Positions 23,701-38,700 of a stretch of DNA of 64,000 nt are shown one piece after another; positions within the stretch are counted from its first letter, which is position 1; every line of letters begins with the position of its first letter. A model generated the notes under the pieces. The model saw nothing but the letters and a program-made list of their open reading frames with translations, did not search any database and had not been told where the DNA came from. The DNA is taken from assembly GCA_903813345.2 (NCBI GenBank), contig CAIIXF020000011.1, positions 36,182,166-36,246,165 on the forward strand. The letters are read 5' to 3'. This DNA is from Owenia fusiformis (lineage: Eukaryota; Annelida; Polychaeta; Sabellida; Oweniidae). The translations under genes and the position numbers were made by a program.

Positions 23701-26700
23701 CACCCCTCGTATGATGTAAATGTAAATCAGAAAATTATTGCGAAATCTCAAATAAGGCTGCCATTCTGAATTTTCCGAGGCCCAAATTACAAAAACAGTA
23801 CAATATTTGCAATCTACCCTAAATTGCCTTTCATTTGAGTAAAAGTAAGCTATACTTAAGAAAGTTCTCAAAATTACCGCAAATCACGGCCCCTGGGCAT
23901 CAGGGTAAAAACACGGAATATATTATGAATAGATAGATGTTGTGTATAAACTATCGAAATTTCAAATAATAATATTAATTTCTTTGGTTTAAAATGAAAA
24001 ACATAAGATTTTTGTGAAAAAATCCTGTCATTTTTAAAGTGGCGGACATTTTGAAAAAATGAGTAAAACTCAAACCAAATATGAAGAAAATCCGTAAACT
24101 TACATTCGAGTTGTCTTCCTGACAGATGGACGGACGGACGGACGGACGGACGGACGATCGGATGAGGACGGGTGGACGAACGGACGGATGGATGGATGGA
24201 CGAAGGGCTTCACTATATACTGTGCCTACCGAACTTCGCTCGTTGAGATAATGAGAGCATTTGGTAAGAAACTTTCTGATGGGGCTCGGACAGTGGTCAA
24301 GCTAGCCAGTCAGCCTAAAACTGGTCATTACGTTATCTACCTGTGTTAGAAAATCAAAAAAGGATACTTACGAAGTAAATATCAAGGTGGCTATGATTGT
24401 TATAGAACCTATAACGATCAATGCAATTTGATAAGCATCCAATTTAACGCCACCACTGGTACTGACACTGTTAGTGAAGCGATAGTCCTGTAGTGCAACT
24501 GTAAACAAAAATATGAGCTGCATAAAAATGCTATCAGATGTTATTATGGTTAAACACTTCAACATCTTTCTGTCAACCTCATTTTCTAAATGCCACCCCA
24601 TACATTAAATAAGGCCATATATATAAATGTTTTTTCTGGAGTAGCTACATCAGGGCCTTGTAAATTCTCGAGCATTGCCTTTTCTATTTCTAGATTTGAC
24701 TCTACATAACACTTGGAGCTGCTTTGCTCTTGTATTTTAAACTAATGACCCCCCCCCTATAATATATGCTGGATACCTCATATTGAATGTGAAATGCCAG
24801 AAAAACACAACCTCAAAATTTGATAACCATATACATTATATTATTGACTGGTGAACTCCCTGGATTATTGAGGATGACATACCAGCACATAATTCTGTTG
24901 GAACGGGTACGCCTTGGTATGGTATGTTGAGATAGAAATTAACTTTAATATAAGAATCTCAAGAATGACATCTGATACCCCAATTCAATAAAGTAAAACA
25001 TAAGTGCAATTCATTTTACTCTTATTGAAGATACTCTCTTTTGCTACCTTTGACCTGCCAATGTTATGTTGACTGAGAGCATAATGACACGATCGTTTGT
25101 AACTTCTAAACAGGTGACATATATTTACTCCTATTCCTTGAAGATGATGTGTTTCTCAGTTTGTCATCAAACATTGAATATTAACCACTTATTCAAGATC
25201 ATCATGCTGTACGTAAACTGAGGAAACATAATAACTATGTGATATTAACACGAGTTTATATTGCAAGTTATCATGATAAGAGAGATGATTTTGATATTGT
25301 GATAAAGTAATATTCCATTAAACCAACCATATAGAGTCTATGTATCCCAGCTTATTAGATAAAAATCCTAGATCAGGCTAATACAGCCATTCAAGTAAAA
25401 ATACCACAGAGATACAGCTTTACTGGAAAGTATAAATCATTTTCTGAAGTTTCAAGTTATTCCACTTGACATGCTCAAGAATGTTGGACTTTTTAAAGCA
25501 CAACGAACTCGCATTTTGCAGCACTTGGCATCTTTAAAGGTTGACCCCGGCGGCTATGGTATCAATGATTGAAAAATAGAGATCGAAAAAGAGCCATAGT
25601 TTTATTCTGATGACCATAGTGAAAAAAATTGTGTTTTATTGTGTTTTGTGATGGATAATAGGGAATTTAAGCTTGCATACAAAATCGAAACGCCAACCTT
25701 TACGTATGACCAATTGCCCATACAAATGCATCACCTAAATATTTTCCGTTCACGTTTAGATTGTAAAAAACATTGCAAGCTTAAACTCCTTAATCAATGA
25801 CCGTTTGATACACCTATTATATGGACTTTGAAATTGAGATTTGGTTTTGTGAAGTATCCCACATCATTTGAGACCGAATGTACGAATACTACTTTTATGC
25901 CATGCGTGTTGGCTATCATCAATTCATATTTATTCTTCAACATGTACTGTAGGCTTCAGTATGCGTAACTTACAATCCAGTACCAGAACACCAAAGGACA
26001 TTTCAATCATACTGAGGTCATTGCAATACATGTATTAAAAAGAAATTGTAAGCCAGTACCGATACAAACTCATACAATACGTTCACAATCAAAAATGACA
26101 TACATAGACCTTGGGCATGTTTAACAATTTATCTCATTTCAATTCATACTGATAGTTTATTTCTTAGTTGTCGGAGATCATCAAAAAATAGTTAAAATAA
26201 GGTGTCTCAAATATTTGAACTCAAAGGCATATCAACAGCAAAGATAAACCAATCAATATTTCCAGATATTTTTTGCATGGTAATTTAGGCAAAACATGTA
26301 AGTTTTCTCCCCAAAACCATGGGCTTTCAATTATATGCCCAAAACTAAATTTCTAGTTCAGTTTCACCTTTTTAATGCGTTAACCCTTTTTATACCATGT
26401 GTTACATTTAACCTCCTCATATTTCAATGACAGCCTGTATCCTTACTGCTACATAGTTGATGCTTCTGGTAGAATCTTATGATTTTTTTTCAGCTGGTGG
26501 TCTTAAATTGCTTTAGGTCTCTTGGCTTGGGATTAGCATAAATATGGTTCTTCAATTTTCCCCTAAAGAAAAAGTCTAGGGTGTCAAATCTGTTGATTAG
26601 AGAGGCCTTCACAATGTCTTTATTCATTCAGATATATTAGACGTTGAAGAAACTGCTTTCATGGGAATTCCTGTGTGGCCCTTGCTGTATGTGGAATGAT

Positions 26701-29700
26701 GGGCTCATTCGTTTTGAGACTACAGTGTTGGATATCAATCAGTCTTCATACTTCTTGTGGAACTCGTATAGATGGCAGTTAACTACTAGGTTGTTCTTCA
26801 CATCTGGCCACAGATAGCAGAATTTTTCTTAGGAAATACATCCTAAATAAATACAAAGTGAGGAAGGCTTTTTGAAAAAAATGGAAAAAAATCTTCCGGG
26901 TTTATAAATTGCAAATTGTACATCATAAAACAGTTGAGACATGACTAATCAATACAGATTTACGATTAACAGGATTCAAGGCTTGAATTAACAATGAAAA
27001 CTTACCGCAAAAGGATCGCAGTATTGTCAGGTCTTCGAAGATTGTTAGAGAGTTTGAAATATTGATCGTTGTTCTTCACATACAGCACTGGCAGTGTGGT
27101 ACAGTGCGCGTAAAGGGACTTGAGTCAATGCGTACCACCTTCGTTTGCGCAAATTTTCACCAGTTGGTTTTTGAATATAACATGTTGTTGTGACGTTTAA
27201 TCGATGCTAACATATCCCTTATATTTTTCTTTATCTTGGTGTGAAATAACAAGTTATGATATTGATTAACATGCCAGAGATTGAAATAATATTATTCGAA
27301 GCGTTATTAGAAAATTTTGAACCGCCATATTTGTTTACCGATTTGGACCAATCAGGACGGTATGACATCTCAATACTAGTGGAACAAGTAAGTTTTTAAA
27401 ACATTTTGCTGTTTATTCAGTATCACGAGGCTCAATTATGACCAAGAACAAAGTGAATTTGTTATAAAAAGACCGTAGAAAACAATGGTACAGGTTTCAT
27501 AAGGAGTAGTATTATGATAGAAGAGATATCGGGCTTTCAAAAACCGGAAGTGAAATTATATCCATTTTCTCCAAGAAGCCTGCCTCACTTTCTATTTTTT
27601 TAGGATGTATTTTCTTAGAAAAATTCTGCCATCTGTGCATCTGGCCTATTGGTTTGTGTGTTAATATTGCTGTTTTAAAACTTCAAAATCACTACACGTA
27701 TCAAATAAATATCAAATTTCCCTTCATTACTATTTATAAACATGTCTAAAGATTCCAAAATCAAATGGTTTTGGATATTTTCAATGAAAGGATTGTTATC
27801 GATATGGTGGACTGAATTCAACAATGTTTTTCTCTTAAACCAATTATTGAAAACATTCTGTAAAAAACATGATCCTTTATGTAATGTTGACTGATTGGCT
27901 ACAATTTCATGCAAAAATTATTTATATATATTTTACATAACTGTTAACATATTTTGTTTTTTAGTGCAATTGTTTTTTGTTCCTTTCTACCAATTCTTGA
28001 GAATGAAATAAAATGTCTTTCCGAACCTTGTTTGAACAAAATAGCATATACAACATTTTCATATACTTCTCAATATTATAGTTTTACAAAGGAAATTTTG
28101 GTTGATTTAACAAAAAATATGCAAAAACGTAAAACAAAACCCCCCAAAATAGATAAAAATTAAGATAAACATTTTATTTCATTAACAAGATACTTTTTTA
28201 AAATCAACTAAACTTTCCTTTGTACAATTGCAATATTGAGAGACCTAAACACGTTGTGTTTATGTCGTTTTGTTCCAATGAGGTTCGGATAGATGTTTCA
28301 TTTCATTCCGAACATATGATACCAAGAACGAAAAAAGTGTCTGATCTTTTTTCTAAAACAATATAGAAAAAAGAATATATATATAATTCAAATTATAATG
28401 TTACCATCCAAAAATGACCATTAAATTGACGATGTGTAAAATTTTCAGAATGTTTTGATGATTGGTCTAAGAGAAACGCGTGTTCAAAAAGTTCACCATA
28501 TCGATTCCACTCCTTTATCTTAAGAAATTTTTGGAGCGATTTTACTTGTACATGTTAAAGTATGCTATTAAACCTACTGAATCGCCATTAGTGCAGTCAG
28601 TTAGCACTTTAATTGCACTTGCTATATATACGTCACCATTTTTTGACCAAAGTATCATTAATACATGTATTTTTGATATTTACCGAAGTGGTCTTAAAAA
28701 GTAGCCCCAGTGGATAATAACAGGGCTCGAAAATTTTGCATGTTTCCATGAGTTCAATGTTAATTTATCAATCTTCAAATGAACCCCTGCAGAGGCGTTC
28801 AAGAACAATAAAGTCAATCTTCCTAGTATGTAACCGTGACTTAAATGTCTTCAAAATAAGAGGGGTTACAAGCTGGATTTTGTCTAGTTCCAAAGATATT
28901 GGTGTTTGAATTTTGGAAAATTCCCATTGACGGCCATTATAAACTACTCTCAATATGGCCTTATTAAAGTGTCATTTTTCCAAAATTCCACCATGGAATC
29001 TTTTGATATTGTAGATTTCTATAGCCAATATATTAACTTTTAAAAAACCAAACAGGCACATTTCTAAAAATTCATTATTCTTTAGATATCTAACCATTGA
29101 ATTGCACACGAAAACTCCCATTGGCTGCCATTATAAAAGCTATCAACACGGCTTTACTAATAAAGTGCAATTTTCTCCAAAGGTTCACTATGGAATTTTC
29201 TGAAATTGCAGATTTCTATACCCAACATAATGACTTTCCAAAAACAAAAATTTCTTATTTTTAATATATCTACTTATCAAGTTGCTCACGAAAACTCCAT
29301 TGAGTCCCATGTTAATTTATCAATATTCAAAAGACCCCCTGCAGAACAGTTCAAGAGCAATAAAGTCAATCTTCCTGGTATGTAAACATACTGTATCTTG
29401 CTTGTCTTCAAAATACGAAGGGTTACAAGCTTGATTCTGTATAGTTCCAAAGATATTGGTGTTTGAATTTTGGAAAATTCCCATTGACCGCCATTATAAA
29501 CTTCTATCAATATGGCTTTACTAAAGTGCCATTTTCTACAAAAGTTCACGATATAATTTTCTGATATTGCAGATTTCTTTAGCCAATATATTGACTTCTA
29601 AAAAACCAAACAGGCACAATTCTAAAACTGTCTTATTCTTAATATATTTAGCCCTCAAGTTGACCGAAAATCCCCATTGGCTGCCATTATAAACTGCTAT

Positions 29701-32700
29701 AAACATGGATTTACGAATAAAGTATACTTTTCTCCAAAAGTCCACTATGAAATTTTCTGATTTATAGAAATAGGAAATCTGCAATATCAGAGAAATTCAT
29801 ATTGGACCTTTTGGGGAAAGGACACTTTAGTAAAAGCATATTGATATCAGTTTATAATGGCACTCAATGGGGATTTTTGTATGTGATTTATGGCTAAATA
29901 TATTAAGAACAAGAGATTTTTAGGAATGTGCCTGTTTGGTTTTTAAAAAGTAAATATATCAACTATAGAAATCTGCAATATCAGAAAATTCCATAGTGGA
30001 CTTTTGGAGAAAATGGCACTTTGGTAAAGCCATATTGATAGTAGTTTATAATGGCGGTCAATGGAGATTTCCCAAAATGTAATCGTCAATATCTTTTGAA
30101 CTAGATACAATCCAGCTTGTAACCCTTATCATTTTGAAGACATCCACGTTATGGTTACATACCGGTAAGATTGACTTTATTGCTCTTGAACTGTTCTGCA
30201 GGGGGTCTTTTGAAGATTGATAAATTAACATGGGACTCAATGGAGTTTTCGTGAGCAACTTAACAACTAGATATATTAAAAATAAGAATTTTTTAGAAAT
30301 GTGCCTGTTTAGTTTTTTGAAAGTCAATATATTGGCTGTAGAAATCTGCAACATCAGAAAATTCCATAGTTGACTTTTGGAGAAAATGACCCTTTATGTA
30401 TGTATGTATTCTTTATTTGCGTCTATTCATTTAGACAGTTACATGGTATACAATGATATAAGGTGAAAGAAAAGAGTAATATAAAAGTTACAGGTACAAA
30501 AAGTTAAAATGCCTTAACATAGTCTCCCTGGCTTTATGCATAGAGTGAATGTTAATCGAAACAGAACAGAGAGAATCAAAGCTTTCCGGGCCCAAACTCA
30601 AATGATTTATACCAAAAATGAAGCTCAACTTTTCATTAATTGTATAGCACTCTTCACTTTCTAAAAGCATGGTAAGTGTATGTCGCTCATGAGAAAGTGC
30701 GTCACAACGCAATAAGAAATGTTCCAAGGTGTCATTTTCTTTGCTGCACAGAGGGCACAAAGCACAAATATCAAATGGGTAGCAACGTGTTTGCAGTTTG
30801 AACATTAGGATACATTTTTTGTTGAGAATAGGTCTTTTCTTACTAATATTCCACCATAAATTTGGCTGCATAAATGACCTGACAGTAGGTACAAACATAG
30901 TTAAAGAATCATACAATGAGCACATCATGATAACACTATGGGCTTCTTTGCACCTTATTATACCACTCACAAGACGTTTAAAGGCTGATTTGCAGAGAAA
31001 TTCCCCAGACTCTATCATCTTGAACACCATATTGTTCAAATTGTAGCGTTCTAAGGTTTCCCACATGATTGAAAGTGGGGAATTGTGCCGCCCATTCCCC
31101 CCTATAAGCCACAACAGTCGATGAATCAGAACAGTTTTGTATATATTGTTCATCGGTAATATTACAATGCTCCAGGAGAACATCAGCCTGGTAAAATCAA
31201 TCTGTCTTTTTATAGAGAGCCAGCCAAGACCTGCGATAGCAATGGGGTTCGGAGAACTTTTCGGGAGTGCCTGTATCCTCCTTCCGATTTCTCTATGTGA
31301 AATTTCCATTTGCTCCGTTTCACAATGGGTGTAGTCTATCACTTGGCATCCGTATAGCAGTTTGCTCATAGAAAAAGACCAATACAGCTTACTTGCCATT
31401 AATGGGCATAGACCCCCAGTAAGAGAGCCTAGTCCTAGTAGTGAGAAAAATTTCCGTTTGGATTTGCACACAGTTTGTTTCACAAAATCATTGTGCCTTC
31501 CTAGGGGTATTCCTACATGCATCTCCCCTGCTTTTTGTTGGATCACATTGGGCCCTAGTTTAGCTACGTTATTTCCATTTTGATGTCTGCCAAATACAAG
31601 TAACGAACATTTCCCTGGGTGAAAGGTAAGTCTCCAATATGTACTATAGTCCCACACTATACTTAGCAACCTGTTCATATTATGCATACTGAGAGATATG
31701 AGCGATAAGTCATCAGCGTAGGCGACTACTGAGACATATCAGTATTTCCTATCCGTACCCCACATTGTTCGCCCACAATATCCTTCAACAGATCAGCCAG
31801 ATAGAATTGGTAGACCAGCATCGACAACACGCCCCCCCCTGATGGACCCCCTGTTCGACCTTAAAGCTATCCGAGCATTCGCCATCGAACAAAATCGAGC
31901 AGTTATATGTTTTGTACGAAGCATACATCATTCTCCAGAACTTGCCGTTCATTCCACATTTGTAAAGCCATATTGAGAGTAGTTTATAATGGCAGTTAAT
32001 GGGAATTTTCCAAAATTCAAACACCAATATCTTTTGAACTAGACAAAATCTAGCTTGTAACCCTTCTTATTTTGAAGACATTTGAGTCATGGTTACATAC
32101 TAGGAAGATTGACTTTATTGCTCTTGAACTGTTCTGCAGGGGGTCTTTTGAAGATTGACGAATTAACATGTGGCCCAATGGAAACATGCAAAATTCTCGA
32201 AGCCTGTTATTATCCACTGGGGCCACTTTTTGACACCACTTCGGTGGATTTCATACATATATGTTATAATGATACTTTGGTCAAAAAATGGTGCTGTATA
32301 TATAGCAAGTGCAATTCAAGGGTTTTATTGTCATAACTGACTGCACTACATCTTATTTCAGTCCTGAAGGCCATTGAGTTAACAAGCTATGTTGTTTAGT
32401 TAACAAAGATATTTACTGCAATGTCTCATATATTGTATTATTGTACATGTTGAAGGTTATATTTATCTCGAATTGATTTGTTGTTCTCTTGTATAACGTA
32501 TAGTTTTATGAATCAAAATCCATTTGTGCTCTTATATCAAAAATACATACTCTCATTTCAATATACAACCAAAATTAATTATTCTTCTGTGTTAAATGAT
32601 GCAAAGAAGAAGGTGTAATGAGCGACGATAATACCCCATAGTGACCCACTATGCAACTTATCTAGATATAAATCATTCCATTCCAAGTTAATTTTGATAA

Positions 32701-35700
32701 GACTCATTCTCGTAAGATTCTCTACACTCCCCATAATTTACGATGAATAAAATTTATAATTCAACCCAAAACACCTCCCTCTCTTTTAAGCACGCTACAA
32801 AATTATTTTAGGGGATGTTACAATAGGCATAAAAAATGAACAAAATCAGTCAACTAGCACTTGAGTCATTAGATATTGCATTTTTCACGAAATATCACAT
32901 GTCAAGTGGCAAAACTTTAAAGTTCAGAACTAGTGATTTATATTTCTCAGTAAAGACTAAAATTGTAGTTATTACTTAAAAATCCTTGACCTACGAATTT
33001 CATCACTTGAACATTATGTCATGATTTTGAAATATTTGAATGTTTTGGAACTCTACTATCCGATTGTTAAAAATTTCCGATATCAAAATTTAAGTATTTT
33101 ATTATGTACCTTACAATTTGTGCTTTTTGTTCAATGTTAATTAGAAGGCCAAAAAGGCGCATATATGTGTATCTGTAAGATCCACGCGTCTTTTTCAACT
33201 CTATAAACTCGATAGGTTTTATTGATCCTTTGAAAAGTATATATTCGACCAGGCATGCACATGTCATCTTCCACGGCAAATACTCTTACGACTAATCTAA
33301 CCACTTGATCTCGATGACAAATCCATACCTAAAACCACCTACCATGCATGAACATCTACATGTAGGACTCATTTTGGACGGTATAAATTGACTTTAAATT
33401 TTCATATAAGCATGCTCGTATCATCTAAACCCACTTAAAGCACTTTTAAAACACTTAAGTCTTGGGTGTTCACCTGTCCACATTGTTTAAATCTTTTATT
33501 CAACCTCACCTGTAATTTTGCAATTATTTATGGCTATGTAACATGATTTCGAGATATCAGGATCTATCTACATCGCATACTACAACCCCACTACGTTAGT
33601 GGTCCACAATCTATGTGGTCGTAGGATCTATCTATCTATATCTACAGGGTGGTTCAAAAAATTGGAACATTTGTTAATTGAACGTAAAACCTTTATATTT
33701 CTTCTAAAATGCACCAAACTTTTACTGAGCATAGTTCAGTCACTTATTTATCTAATGTTAAGTTTATAGGTGAAAACCACAAAGTTAATGCATTAAACTC
33801 GTCAATGTCTGATAGGACCCCTTTTTCTTAAATAAACACTTGTCAATTTCACGGCTATTTTTTCAAGTATTCTTTATTTCAAAGCTTTAATGCACGTGTT
33901 AATTGCCATGAACATTTTATAAAATCATATTCAGTTGACAAAAGGTATTTACATCTGGGGTTTACCAGAAAAATATTAAGTTAATACCAACTTAAACAAT
34001 ACCCAAAATGATCATTTCATAATCCCCTAATGTATACACGGCGGTATACGTAGTCCGATTTATCATATTTTCATATTTGGAATATTAAGTTAATTTATGA
34101 TTGGGAACATATCAGTTTTCTTACCATTTAAAACATTTTATTACCAGAATTTTTCCATATAATCGTAAGGGGTCTAACAACAAATTATTGTTCATGTTTT
34201 ATAAAACATAATACATTAACAAACAGGTAAAATTTATATCAGATTAAATGTTACAGAGGTATTGGAATGTTCATATATTCCAAGGGCATGTCTAATATTC
34301 AATTAGAGTCATATGCAATCAAACGCCTTACAATTCTTCCGCGACGTTATTTGTGGCTATCATCAAGTTTTCCGATGGCTGTTTCTTCTTTGACCTTTCC
34401 GCTGGATACAATCAAATTTTAGGAAGATAGTGATAACGATTTTTCTAAATTTTTCATAATTCGACCAAGTCGTGATGGTTGTTTTACAAGCAACTGAGCT
34501 ATATCTAACAACGGGAAATAGAATGTTAGCTGTAGTCCCATTTAGTCAAGGAAGAGCAATAGGCCCTCATTTATTGATAATGTTCACCGCTAAATAAAAG
34601 TCAATATCTCAAAACGTATTGTGAAAAACTAGCATAATTTAAGCATTTGTCATTCTAATATAATGTTAATGGCAGGCATAATTCAGCCTAAAAGCCGGAA
34701 GTATAATGAACGGTTATAATGAAGATCATTATGGAACATATTATGTAGGTATGTTAACGTTAGGTCAAATATCGCTGCGCTAGCTCCTTTATTAGACGTC
34801 CTAGAGATTTCATACCATGGACTATAACTTGTCCTTGTCGTCTTTCTGCGCGATGAGCATAACTACCTAATGTAAATCGTTCCGGATTTGTTTTTACAAC
34901 CATTTGGACGACTCATTTTGTAGGGGAAGGAGATGAGACATTCATTAGAATGGCTCAAAAGATAATACAATTCAATCATTAAGAAAAATGCATACACTAA
35001 CTTTTACCCAAGACATTCGTTTTCATACCTACGTATCTATTTTAGCGATCGCGCCATCATAGATCATATTTATCGGCATTAAATGACAAAAATGCCGGAA
35101 ATATGCTCTTAATCTGCATTAGTGTCATTTAACTCGGTTTAAACAAAAAATCATTTTATAACGTGGAACACTATCCACTACATTAAAGGTCGTATTAATA
35201 TTTTAAGTATCTGTACCTTCAATTTGCCATAAATTACCGAAATTTACAAAGTAGAATTAACGACGGTGAATGGTCATTATTCTGACACGGACTTGTCTTA
35301 TAATCACTAGGTGAACGATTGTGAATTGTACACTTAACACTTTCAACGTGATAAAAATAACGACTGTGAATTGTACACTTAACACTTTCAACGTGATAAA
35401 AATAACGATTGTAAATTGCCACTTTCAACGATTTTGTTGCTTGATGAAAAAATGCAAATAGTATGTTTATGTTTTAGAGGAGTTTTTGTTCCCATAAACA
35501 AGTGCCACGAATGAACTTTTAAAAGTGCAGACAAAAATATGTTCTTTGAACATTTTGAGAGGGACCATACCTCAGATTTATTTAGGCTTGAGGTTCCTTT
35601 TCGTGAACATCCGATGCTGTAATAGACTCGCTATAGCTAAAAACGTTAGTACAGTTCATGGGTCAAGAAAAATATGATAGAATCCATGTTTGTGCGGGCA

Positions 35701-38700
35701 TATATCGTATTTCGGTAATCAATGATGTTCGTATTCTTTTCAAAATATATTTGGGGCTCAAACTTCTATTGTAAATTTACAGTAAATCCTGGACACCTCT
35801 CCCGTAAAGAGTCAAAACCTATAGACTTAGGCCATTAAATAGCTGCGAAGCTGAGCTTTTTGTACGTATTTAATGCATTGAAAGTCAAGGGGAAAGTCTA
35901 AAGAAGAATCTGATGTAAATATTTGCATGCTGTAAGGCAAATTATGAAATAATAACAGAAAATAACAAATTAATTGTTAACAATCCAGAGGCAAACCAGT
36001 AGATTTTTAACGGTAAATTACGGGTAGAACGAACTATTTCTTCTCAACTTTCACTAAATTTCTTTGCATTAATATTTGAATTGAAGTCAGTTTAAAGCCA
36101 ATAAATGCGATATAAATCTTATTCACAATTTTCTTAGGTAAATTAATAATAGCGACGAGTAATTTTTCTAAATATTCCGAAATTAAGAAAGCGAAGAGGC
36201 AAAACACAAGAAAAAGTAAAAAATAAACATTTCTCTTTATGTGCCTTCTTGCCCCTTGAAAGTATCAAGTAAAATACATTTATCTGTAATGATTCCATAA
36301 TTCAACCTTGACAAGTATCTCTTAATACGTTTAATTTATTATAATCATTTAGATTGTATCACTCAGACAACTTCTTCCACTGTCCTCATCCACTGTGATG
36401 ATTTTTCGGAAATATATAATGTTTATGGAAATGTTCCACACTTCCAAATGGTTCAACCTCAATGTGGTATACGAGTACAAGTCAGGGTCGTTCCAATAAC
36501 AAGTCAACATCATTAACTGGACTATTTTGGTCACGTCCAAATGGTTAAATCTAAAAAAGATTTTTTCGACAATTGCTACTTATTTAATCACATTTAAATC
36601 GTGGTTTTCGTTCACAACATGCCTACTTTCATTATAAATCGGTGTATTTATTGGATACAAGACATGCTAGCGATTTTCTTTCAAAATAGGTGAAAGCACT
36701 GAGAGAATCGCTAACTTCCCCAAATAAGAAGACTATAGCAAACCGTTCGTACAAATAATGCGTTTGCGGGTGCCTGAAGTAGGGATATATAGTAAGGTAT
36801 TTAAATCCAATATATAGGGTGTCTCAGAAATGTACCCAAAAGTATATCAACACCATAGACCAATCAATTTTTTCAGACATTTTTTACATGGTCTTGTAGA
36901 TAAGAGATGAAAGTTTTTTCCTCTATACACAGTTTTTAATTCAGTTTTGCCTTTTTGATACTATAACCTGTTACCTTTTACACCACGTATTCAATGTTAC
37001 CTCATATTTCGATGACAGTCTGTATCCTTACTTCTACATTGTTCCTCACATTTGATATTTCTGGTGGAATGCTTTGATTTCTGTTCAGATGCTGGCCTTA
37101 TTGTTTTAGGTCTCTTAGCTTGGGTTTAGCATAAAAATGGTCCTTCAAATAGCCTCAGAGAAAAAAGTATGGGCCGTCAAAATGGTGAACATGTACACCA
37201 ACAATGATATAACATTTTAAAGATAATTTAATTTGCAACAAAATGATATATAATATCACCCTGTAGTGTAGCTTTTGTTGTGTGTATCAACTGTGTTTTC
37301 ATTTGGATATATAGCACTACAGAAACGGTATTTAGAAAAACAGTTAAGATCTGCACTTTTAACCTAAACCGTTTATGTAACTTAAGTGAGGAATTAAATC
37401 GACGATTCTGTTGCTTGCTGAGCTATTTTTTCGCAAACATGTACATAAAACATATGATACTGATACACGTTTGTGAGAAACAATGTCGTGTGGATTCTGC
37501 CTACAACGCGTGGAATAAGGAAAAAATAGAAATCGTACCTTCGACGTTTCGTCATTTTGCTACCGAAATGGTTTGTTTCGGTAAACAGCGTAATCGAACG
37601 GATCACCAGTGCAAAAGAGGATTTCGCGAGACAGATGGACAAGTCAATGTTAACTAAAATGGCTGAAAATAAAAAAAAACGGATATAATTTTTTGCCGAT
37701 TTTTTGTAACTCTAGTGATTAGAGGTAAATAAATATACAATACAATACAATTTACAGTGACATGGCTTTCTACAATGCAGGACACCTGAAATTCTTTGTA
37801 AAGCTAGGAATTTTGCCAAAAGTGAATTTCGCGAGACAAAAATGGCGACCATTTTGAAAATAGGCGAGCTTTTGAACCAAGAGTCATAGGGGAGTTTTTT
37901 GTATTGATGTTGAACAAAAATAACTTAAAACGGGAATCCTATCGACAGATGTTTTAAGGCAAATGGTCCAAAAGTAGATTTCACAAGACAGATGGACAAA
38001 TCAATGTTAACTAAAATGGCTGAAAATTAAAAAAAAACAGATATAATTTTTTGTAACAAAATTATTTCATACAACTACTCTTCAGATTGACATGGCTTTT
38101 TACAATGAAGGACACTTGCATTTATTTGTAAAGCTAGGAAATGGGTTAAAAGTGAATTTCGCGAGACAAAAATAGCGGCCATCTTGAAAATATTCGAGCT
38201 TTTGAACCAGGAGTCCTAGGGGAGTTTTCTATATTGATGTTGAGCAAAGATTATTTGAAACGGGAATCCTATCGACAGGGGTTTTAAAACGTGCCACTAT
38301 TGTTGGTCCAAAAGTGGATTTCGCAAGACAGATGGAAAAATCAATGTTAACTAAATTGGCTGAAAATAAAAAAAAATGGATATAATTTTTGCTGATTTTT
38401 TGTAACAAAAATATTTCATACAACTACTTTTCACATTGACGTGGATTTTAACAATGCAGGACACCTGAAATTATTTGTAAAGCTACAAAATGGGTCAAAA
38501 ATAAATTTCACGGGACAAAAATGGCGGCCATCTTGAAAATTGGCGAGCTTTTGAACCAGGAGTCATAGGGGAGTTTTTTGTATTGATGTTGGTAACGGTA
38601 ATCCTATCGACAGAGGTTTTTAAACGTGCCACTATTGTTGACGGACTGACGGACGTACGCACGCACGCACGCACGTACGCACGCACGCACGCACGTACGC

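Noticed and set aside
30488-31687. 399-codon open frame as a host gene
   Set aside because: It is the C-terminal half of a LINE reverse transcriptase, with the catalytic AYADD just upstream after a frameshift.
37280-37657. 125-codon + strand frame
   Set aside because: Its end runs into the 345-bp tandem repeat and the peptide matches nothing recognisable.
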